DNA from: Desulfobacterales bacterium
GTDB lineage: Bacteria; Desulfobacterota; Desulfobacteria; Desulfobacterales; UBA5852
DNA: 5,140 nucleotides
Assembly: GCA_030066455.1 (NCBI GenBank)
Contig: JASJBQ010000332.1
Span: 1-5,140 of the forward strand
Direction of reading: 5' to 3'
Within the stretch, counting starts at the first letter, position 1. Each line of letters opens with the position of its first letter. The notes under the pieces are model-generated. The model searched no databases, was not told the DNA's origin, and saw only the letters and a program-made list of their open reading frames with translations. This document shows positions 1 to 5,140 of the stretch, in pieces. Made by a program: the position numbers and the translations under genes.

Positions 1-413
1 TTCTTCGGGATCATCTGGCTCTCTTCGATGCCCGCGGCGTGAATGACCACATCGACGTCCCCGATGGACCGAACGATCGGTCCTACGGCGGCGTTGTCGT
101 TGACGTCCACGGCGTGATAGGTCACCCGGGCGCCCATCGATCGCAGGGTCTCCAGGTTGGCGGCGGATTCGCGCAACTTGACCACCCGGTCCAGCGCTTT
201 TTTGATCTCGAGAGGCTTGGCGCCCTGCATCTCGGCCTTGAGCCGGGCCATGAGGTCGGCCTGGCTGACGGCGGCATCGGCCAGTGCCGGATCCAGACCG
301 TTCACGTCGCTGCGGCCCAGGATTTCAAGGCGCACCGGATGGATTCCCACCAGACTTTTAAGGATCTCGAAGGTAATACCGCGAGCCCCACCGGTCACCA
401 GGACCGTATCGTC
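1..413 (-). other. Domain: ketoreductase (KR), NADPH-binding N-terminal part, cut by the window edge
   Basis: Residues 1576-1712. The first strand and glycine-rich turn read TVLVTGGARGITFEI (TGGARGI at residues 1582-1588, 395-375), the second strand ends in LEILGRS with Arg1609 placed to bind the NADPH 2'-phosphate, VDVND follows the third strand, and VVIHAAG is the usual fourth strand. These identify a short-chain dehydrogenase/reductase of the type that reduces beta-ketoacyl thioesters. Between LGRS and GARVTYHAVDV is an insertion of about 55 residues (1613-1668), rich in Leu, Ala and Lys. Modular polyketide ketoreductases have about 20 residues here. A similarly long helical insertion is typical of Pfa-type synthase ketoreductases. 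The catalytic Ser-Tyr-Lys lies beyond the left edge, so activity cannot be judged. Confidence 0.9.
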
Positions 414-3400
414 CCTGCCGACGAGCGCGTCGGACGTCTCCGGCCCGTCCGGATCGAGCTGCAGGACCCAGCGTTGACCATCGCGATAGCCGCATTCCAC
501 CCGCCGGTCCCCGGAGGTCAGTTCAACCATGAGGGTCTCCACCACCACGTCCGGTCTGGCCGTCATGGCCACATCGAAATCGACCACTTTCACGAGCGTG
601 CCCGGCAATTCCTTGTTGATCGTCTTGAGCATTCCGGCCAGTCCGGCTGATACCGGATCGACCGGTCCGGTGGCCTCGTCGTAGGGCAGCACGGCCGCAT
701 TGAAAGCCGGCATGGCGACGAAGGTATTCGGGTGGTCGAGGCGGTCATAAAGGCCCTGGACCAGAGTGAAAAAATTCTTGAGGCGGCGGTCGATCGCGGT
801 CGGGGTTACACGGCCCGCCTCGAATGCGCCGTCCAGAGGAAGCATGTGGACGATCCCGTCGATTGGTGGGTGATGCTGCTCGATTTCCTTGACAAGTGCC
901 TTGACCGCGGCCGGTGTGCTCCAGTCACAGGCCAGGTCGGCTTCGGCCGTGTCACCGGCGATCAAGGGCGTGCCGCCGTCGTCGCGAATCCGTGCCGCCA
1001 TCAACGGGGCAAAACCCTGGCGATCAGCGGTAATCAGGACGCGGCGGTCCCTGAACCAATCCGTCCGGCCTGTCGTTGCCTCGGCGGGAACGCTGCGGAC
1101 GACCATCCGTTTGACCGGCCCCTCTGTCGGATCAGTCTCAACAGCGGCGGATTCGGCCTCTGCGACCGGAGGCGCCGGTGCTTCCTCAGCGGGTGTGGCG
1201 GATACCCTGGAAGCGAGGTAGTCTCCGATCTTGGTGATGGTATTCAAGTCATTCAGCCGCAAATCCTCGGGCACGTCGAGTCCGAAGTGGGCCGAAACCT
1301 TGCCGAAGATCTCCACCTGCTTGACGGTGTCGATGCCCAGATCGGCCTCGAGGTCGAGTTCGTCCTCGAGCATGTCGGCGGTGTAGCCGGTCTGCGCGGC
1401 GATGATGGTCTTGACGCTGGCAACCAGGTCGCCGACCGCTGGAGCCGTCGGTTTCGTATCCGGCCTTTCCACGTTTACCGGAGGCGCAGCAGTGGTCTTG
1501 ACGGCCGGCGCCTCGACCGGCGCGGCCGCCGGGGCTTCCACCTCGGAGATCACGTGGGGATCGACGCACAGGGTGTTGTCGATGATCTTGAGCTGGGGGC
1601 GCTTCAGACCCGAAATGCGCCGCAGCCAGTTCTCGTAGACGGGGTTGTCTTCGGCCCGGCTTTCAGCGATGCGCCGCACCATCAGGAAGGCAAAGTGCGA
1701 TCCAAAACCGGCGGCATAGTGCAGACCGTACTCGTAGCCGCACCCGTTTTCACCGCAGCTGAAGTTGAGGTCCCCGAATTCCTCCGGCACCCGCGCGAGG
1801 TTGGCAATCGGCGGCACCCGCCCCTCCTGCAGGGCCTTGATCATGACGGCGTCTTCGATGGCCGCCCCCAGGGTGTGGCCGGTGAACCCCTTGGTGTTGG
1901 TGATCGTGATGTTGCGGTAGTGGTCCGGGTAGGTCTGCTTGAGCGAGCCCACCTCGGCCGAAGCGCTGCCGCCCCGGGCAGGGGTGAAGGTCTCGTGGGA
2001 CATGAAGACCATCGAACGGGTGTAGTCGGCCGGGTCGATGTCGTGGTGGGATTCCACCCGCCGCACGAAACGGGCCATCTCCGCGGTCAGGTGCTTCTGG
2101 TCGATCTGGGTGGCGTGGAAGGCGCTGTTGCCGATGTAGGTCCCCAGGATTTCGGCCTGGCCGTTCAGTCCCCGTTCCCGGATGCGGTCCTCGCGCTCGA
2201 TGATCATGGACACGGCGCCGGCGCCCAGGATGGTGCCGTTGCGCTCTTCGTCGAAGGGTTTGGCCGCATCGGTCACCACCTCCTTGATGCTGGCGGCCCC
2301 CAGGGCCAGGAAGCCCGAGGCGATCCAGGGACTCTGGGTCTCGGAAGTGGAGGCCTCACCGCCCACGATGATCACCCGGTCGCAGCGGCCGGTGCGGATC
2401 CAGTCCTCGGCCACGCCCACCGCCTGGGTGGTGGAGGCGCAGGCCCCGCTCATCATCATGTTGGGGCCCTTGGCCTTGATCAGCTGGGCGAAGTGGGCCG
2501 ATCCCAGCGGCACCACGTCGAAGAGCAGGTTGCGCTCGAACTTATAGGACCCGTATTTCTTGCGGCGCTCTTTGATCTTGAAGAACCAGTCGGTGATCTG
2601 CTCCTTGATCTCGGGATCGCGCACGGACTCCATCAGGTGGTAGTAGATGTTTTCCAGCTCCTTGTAGGGACGCACGTAAAACTTGTTATAGTAATATTTG
2701 TTGAGCTGCTCGATAAGGGTCTCGAAGCCTGGAAAGAGAGAGGTCATGATGACGCCGGTGGTCTCCTGCATCTCCGCGGGCAAAGCATAGCCGTTGGGAA
2801 TGCGGTTCCCGGTGGAGGTCTCCCTGTGTTGAAGCACCAGCGGAATGTGCGCGTCCTTCAGGGCCTCGATGCCGGCGGCGATGGCCAGCGCGATGGTCAC
2901 GTCGTAGTCGTAGTCGACGCCGTATTCGTTCTTGAGGTTGAAGTAGCCCAGCTTGCCGGCCAGCTGGATCACGTCGCGGGTGTCGGTGATGTCCAGAAAG
3001 CGGGCGTTGCCGTCCGGCTGTTTGAACACCCGGGTGATGTTCATGTCGACGATCTTCTCTTTTTCCTCCCGGGAGAGGGGCTCGATGAAGTTGCTGCCGG
3101 CGAGCAGTTTTTCGAAGTTGTTGGCGTTGAAAACCTTGTTGCCGGTGCCCGGCAGCCCGATCGCGACGCCGGCCACCACGGCCTTGCCGGTGTAGAAATT
3201 GAAGCGCTCCACGTCGCGCAGGGCTTGCTCGCGCTTTTGTTTTTGAAATTCCCGGAAGGCCATCTCCCGCAGGGCCTTTTCGTTGCGGGCCATGAAATCC
3301 TCGAAATCCGCCCCTGCGGCGAGGGCTTCTTCGGCCTCCGCCGACGCCGGTGCGGGTACGGGGGCGGCCGGCTGGGGCCGGGCCGGAGCGCTGTCCGCGG

Positions 3401-5140
3401 CGGGCGCCTTGAGCAGGCCGTCGGTCTGCAGCTGGTTCACCATCGTCTCTAAAGATTCGACCTCGCCCTGTTTGGCATCGATGGTGGGCTGCGCCGTGAA
3501 GTCTTCGATGGGGATGTTCTTGAGCAGGTTGACCAGGATGCGTCCGGGGCCGATTTCATAAAAGCGATCGAAGCCGGCCTGGCGAACGTTTGCGATCGAG
3601 GCGATGAACTCCACCGGGGAGACGATCTGGCGCACCAGAAGTTTTTTGACGGCCGCGGCGTCGTCCGGGTAGGGTTCGGCGGTCACGTTGGAGATCACCC
3701 GGCCGAAGTCAACCGGGTTGAAGGTGACGCTCTCGAGATAGGCTTCCATCTGTTCGGCCGCGGTGTTGAAAAGCGATGTGTGGAAGGCGCCCGATAGGGC
3801 CAGCTTCTTGAACATTACCTTGGCGTCCTTCAGATAGTCGCAGAAGCGTTCGATGTCGGCCGCGGCCCCGGACACGCCGGTCTGCTTAACGCTGTTCTTG
3901 TTGGCCACGTAGATGTTCTTGACCTTGGAGGCCCGGATCAGCTCGTGCACGGCCTCGGCGTCCTTGAACACCACCATGATGCGGCCCGGCTGCTCCTCGG
4001 TGGCGGCCTTCATGAAGTCGGCCCGTTTGACGATCAGGCGCATGGCCGTTTCGAAGTCAAGCAGGCCGGCGCAGAACAGCGCGCCATATTCGCCCACGCT
4101 GTGCCCGATGAAAACATCGGGCGTCAGGCCGCGGGCTTCGAGATGGCGGAACAGGGCGGCCGAGCTCAGGAAGACGGCCGGTTGAGTGTTCTCGGTCAGG
4201 TTGAGCTGGCGGCTTTCGCCGAACATGATCTCCAGCAGACTGTAACCGCGCATGTCACGGAAGAGGCCTTCACCTTCGTCCAGCACGCTTCGGATCTCGG
4301 GCACCGCGTCATAGAGCGGCTTCATCATGCCGCTGTACTGGGCGCCCTGGCCGGAAATCAGGGCCACCATGCCGCCTTTGCGGGCGGGCAGGCGTCGGGG
4401 GGCGTGGGCGGCGGCGACCGCCATGGTCCGCTCGGCTTTCGCCTGGGACGGCTTGGCCACGGTTTCCAGCCAGGCCGGCAGGGTTCCGATAACGGTGTGT
4501 CCGTGGTTGCCGCCCACGCCGTTGACATTGGCGGCGAAATACAGGCTGCGGCGATTTTCCAGACGCAATAGCCGCGGGTTGGCCTTGAGCCGGGCGCCGC
4601 GGCCCACGATGGAAGAGTCGGCCGAATAGCTGTAGTTGGGCAGGATGGTTTTCCTCTGGTTCATCAGCAGCAGCTTGGTCAGCACCACGGCCGGGTTGGC
4701 CGATTTGAAATAGCCGAACTCGGACTTGATGTTCCCGAAGAGGGTGCCCGCCGGCATGCGCGCCTCCAGAGCCTGCTTCTCCATCAGATCCAGGAAGAAG
4801 TTGGAAACCCCGAAGACGTCCAGGTGGGCGATCTGATGCTTGGTGACCGGAAGGTGGCGGTAGCATTCGTCCACGGCCTCGCCGTACTTCTTCTCGGAGG
4901 GTGCGAGCAGGTGCTCGGGCACCGAGGATTTGAAGGCCGTGTGGCCAAACTCACCCAGGATCGGGAGGTTGTGCTTCTTGGCGTAACGGTAGGTGGTGAC
5001 CACCTGGATGGCGGCCCCCTCGCTCATCACGTAGCCGTTGGCGTTCTTGTCGAAAAAGCGGCAGTCGCCGTCCGAGAGCAGGCTCAGGCGTTTGAAGGCC
5101 AGCATCACCGTGGGGTAGAAATTGGCGTCCACCCCGCCGG
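1..5140 (-). CDS. Giant iterative type I fatty-acid/polyketide (Pfa-like) synthase, internal fragment, both ends outside the window
   Basis: One minus-strand frame stays open from 5138 to 3 (1,712 codons), without a stop and without a start that could be called the N terminus. Hand translation gives, in order: a degenerate ketosynthase C-terminal half (residues 1-223), an acyltransferase (257-548), a linker, a complete ketosynthase (653-1157), a linker, a carrier-type domain (1237-1308), a linker, a pseudo-ketoreductase (1342-1575) and the start of a ketoreductase (1576-1712). Diagnostic motifs are GHSVGE (AT), GACAST, HETFTP and GFTGHT (KS2), LGIDTVKQ (carrier) and VTGGARGI (KR). Together these domains would load malonyl units, condense and reduce them, presumably as a cytosolic multienzyme. 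The arrangement and the long KR insertion resemble polyunsaturated-fatty-acid and secondary-lipid synthases more than modular polyketide synthases. The product is unknown. Alternatives are a glycolipid-type (hglE-like) synthase or an uncharacterised iterative polyketide synthase. The domain calls are firm; the pathway assignment is inference. Confidence 0.95.
414..1115 (-). other. Domain: structural pseudo-ketoreductase subdomain (degenerate Rossmann fold)
   Basis: Residues 1342-1575. The stretch directly before a catalytic ketoreductase in type I synthases is normally a truncated Rossmann fold that stabilises it, and this one fits. It has a beta strand plus turn at RVLITADRQGFAPL, where a working reductase would show TGxxxG. 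This is followed by an alpha/beta pattern with IDGIVHMLPLDGAF, FFTLVQGLY, and VSAGLAGMLKTINKE (the usual G..G..KT..KE pattern in this subdomain), then LVKVVDFD. There is no nucleotide-binding glycine motif and no Ser-Tyr-Lys catalytic set, so it is expected to be non-catalytic. The length of about 230 residues agrees with this role. Confidence 0.8.
1116..1214 (-). other. Interdomain linker, Ala/Pro/Glu-rich
   Basis: Residues 1309-1341, between the carrier-type domain and the ketoreductase block. The composition is almost wholly Ala, Pro, Glu, Val and Thr (for example TPAEEAPAPPVAEAE), acidic and low in hydrophobic residues, consistent with a disordered tether. Confidence 0.75.
1215..1430 (-). 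other. Domain: acyl-carrier-protein-like domain with Thr at the phosphopantetheine position
   Basis: Residues 1237-1308, 72 residues, the normal length for a carrier domain. The four-helix pattern is visible: LVASVKTIIAAQTGY (helix 1), the acidic loop ELDLEADLGID, helix 2 from TVKQVEIFGKV, and a closing helix around ITKIGDYLASRV. In canonical carriers, including the LGIDS repeats of Pfa synthases, the residue after D is the Ser that receives 4'-phosphopantetheine. Here the codon at 1326-1328 reads Thr (residue 1271). The rest of the helix-2 recognition surface is intact. From memory, LG(I/V)DTVKQ occurs in related bacterial megasynthases, so this may be a subfamily feature rather than a mutation. 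It is either an unusually modified carrier or a non-carrying structural domain. Confidence 0.9.
1431..1667 (-). other. Interdomain linker between KS2 and the carrier domain
   Basis: Residues 1158-1236. A short folded-looking stretch (PVYENWLRRISG, then KRPQLKIIDN) is followed by a segment rich in Ala, Pro, Val and Glu (about 1545-1435) without predicted secondary structure. This looks like a mobile tether that lets the carrier domain reach the catalytic domains. No extra motif is seen. Confidence 0.75.
1668..3182 (-). other. Domain: beta-ketoacyl synthase (KS2), complete, intact active site
   Basis: Residues 653-1157. It starts at AVVAGVAIGLPG, the usual N-terminal ketosynthase signature. 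The active-site Cys lies in SGACASTTQA (Cys900, 2439-2441), the first His in MSHETFTP (His1048, 1995-1997), the conserved Lys and second His in NTKGFTGHTLGA (Lys1083; His1088, 1875-1877). The domain ends near FGSHFAFLMV. Cys-His and His-His spacings (148 and 40) are close to FabF's (140 and 37). Its function is decarboxylative Claisen condensation of a malonyl unit onto the growing chain. At about 505 residues it is longer than the usual 410-425. The excess lies mostly before the Cys, in a Tyr/Lys/Glu-rich insertion. ETF in place of the usual GTGT after the first His marks it as a divergent subfamily. It is the only catalytically complete ketosynthase in the window. Confidence 0.95.
2530..2696 (-). 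other. Insertion within KS2 ahead of the active-site cysteine
   Basis: Residues about 815-870. From the glycine of GVIMTS (795) to Cys900 there are 105 residues, against roughly 55 in FabF. The extra segment is strongly hydrophilic and aromatic (KYYYNKFYVRPYKELEN, then KIKERRKKYG) and its DNA is locally richer in A/T than the surroundings. It would be expected on the surface near the dimer interface or the substrate entry. The placement of the insertion is an estimate by eye against FabF. Confidence 0.6.
3183..3494 (-). other. Interdomain linker: Ala/Pro-rich segment followed by a charged helical stretch
   Basis: Residues 549-652 between AT and KS2. The first part (about 3420-3320) is dominated by Ala and Pro with few hydrophobics, typical of flexible tethers in megasynthases. 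The second part (about 3310-3190) is rich in Glu, Lys, Arg and Gln with regularly placed Leu, Phe and Met (for example FMARNEKALREM) and is probably a helix or short coiled coil leading into KS2, comparable to docking helices in front of ketosynthases. There is no carrier-domain motif here, so KS1-AT and KS2 share no carrier between them. Confidence 0.75.
3495..4370 (-). other. Domain: acyl carrier protein malonyl/acyltransferase (AT), complete
   Basis: Residues 257-548. It opens with the GQGAQYSGM motif typical of FabD-type acyltransferases, carries the nucleophile elbow GHSVGE (Ser347, 4098-4100), a substrate-carboxylate-binding Arg in VKRADFM (Arg372), the segment NSVKQTGVSG, and the catalytic His in SGAFHTSL (His453, 3780-3782). 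It ends with the family's closing YEIGPG. All catalytic residues are present. A Phe directly before the active-site His and the conserved Arg are what malonyl-specific transferases have, as opposed to the YASH motif of methylmalonyl-specific ones, so malonyl-CoA is the likely extender. It sits directly behind KS1 by a roughly 33-residue linker (4371-4469), as in KS-AT didomains, and would feed the carrier domain about 800 residues downstream. Confidence 0.95.
4470..5138 (-). other. Domain: degenerate ketosynthase, C-terminal half (KS1, likely non-condensing)
   Basis: Residues 1-223 of the fragment. The thiolase-fold C-terminal half is recognisable from GGVDANFY, DCRFFD, GYVMSEGA, the GNIKSEFGYF segment and a closing NVNGVGGNHGHTVIG, which match in order the usual ketosynthase landmarks (FD..A.G.V..EGA, G..KS..GH, N.FGFGG.N.H). 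The two catalytic histidines are gone. Where ketosynthases read EAHGTGT this one reads DVFGVSN (Phe109, 4812-4814), and where they read KSNIGH it reads KSEFGY (Tyr143, 4710-4712); the Lys at residue 138 is kept. The nucleophilic Cys position lies upstream of the window. A ketosynthase without both histidines should not catalyse decarboxylative condensation, so a chain-length-factor-like or scaffold role is inferred. Confidence 0.88.

Noticed and set aside
39..650. A 203-codon plus-strand open frame opposite the ketoreductase.
   Set aside because: Same antisense register as the ketoreductase coding frame, with no domain signature; it is a shadow of codon bias.
1140..1560. Possible boundary between two genes near the carrier domain.
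   Set aside because: The reading frame continues without a stop on both sides, and the low-complexity segments are interdomain linkers.
3300..3420. GC-rich, repetitive-looking DNA that could suggest a repeat or a gene boundary.
   Set aside because: It encodes the Ala/Pro-rich interdomain linker in the open frame. There is no stop, start or ribosome-binding site, and no true direct repeat unit.
732..3452. A 906-codon open frame on the plus strand.
   Set aside because: It lies in exact antisense codon register with the synthase. Its stops would need Leu TTA/CTA or Ser TCA codons on the minus strand, which this GC-biased gene rarely uses. The translation has no recognisable domain and repeats Gly/Val/Asp-rich low-complexity runs, while the minus strand encodes clear KS and AT motifs throughout.
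3945..4571. A 208-codon plus-strand open frame opposite the AT.
   Set aside because: Antisense shadow of the AT, whose GHSVGE and GAFHTS motifs read clearly on the other strand.
4309..4866. A 185-codon minus-strand open frame, with another of 106 codons at 1249-1569.
   Set aside because: Both are out of frame with the synthase on the same strand and have Arg/Gly/Pro-rich translations typical of shifted reading of GC-rich DNA. The true frame is continuous through both.

Overview
The window lies entirely inside one very large protein-coding gene read on the minus strand. One reading frame (codons running from 5138 down to 3) is open for 1,712 consecutive codons with no stop. Neither the start nor the stop codon is inside the window, so this is an internal fragment of a giant multidomain enzyme. 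I translated the whole frame by hand and found no frameshift or in-frame stop. Residue numbers below count from the first complete codon at 5138, not from the true N terminus.

The protein is a type I fatty-acid/polyketide-type megasynthase. From N to C terminus (right to left in the window) it holds: the C-terminal half of a ketosynthase-like domain that has lost both catalytic histidines (KS1, 5138-4470); a complete acyl/malonyl transferase (AT, 4370-3495); an Ala/Pro-rich linker plus charged helical stretch; a complete ketosynthase with an intact Cys-His-His set and an unusually large insertion (KS2, 3182-1668); another Ala/Pro-rich linker; one acyl-carrier-type domain whose attachment position reads Thr instead of Ser (1430-1215); a third Ala/Pro/Glu-rich linker; a degenerate Rossmann domain (structural pseudo-ketoreductase, 1115-414); and the start of a catalytic ketoreductase (KR, 413-1) that runs off the left edge.

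This order (KS-like, AT, KS, carrier, pseudo-KR/KR) is not that of a modular polyketide synthase (KS-AT-KR-ACP). It is closer to the iterative polyunsaturated-fatty-acid (Pfa) and secondary-lipid synthase group, which uses KS plus chain-length-factor-like partners and a KR with a long internal insertion. A reasonable working model is an iterative lipid or polyketide synthase. AT would load malonyl units, KS2 would condense, the inactive KS1 would play a structural or chain-length role, and KR would reduce the beta-keto group. The product cannot be read from this window.

The DNA is GC-rich with strong G/C third-position bias. The protein style suggests a GC-rich bacterium; Desulfobacterota, Myxococcota or a similar lineage rich in such synthases is my guess, held with low confidence. 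No promoter, terminator, RNA gene, mobile element or CRISPR array is visible, as expected for the interior of a gene. Long plus-strand open frames here are antisense shadows of the biased codon use.
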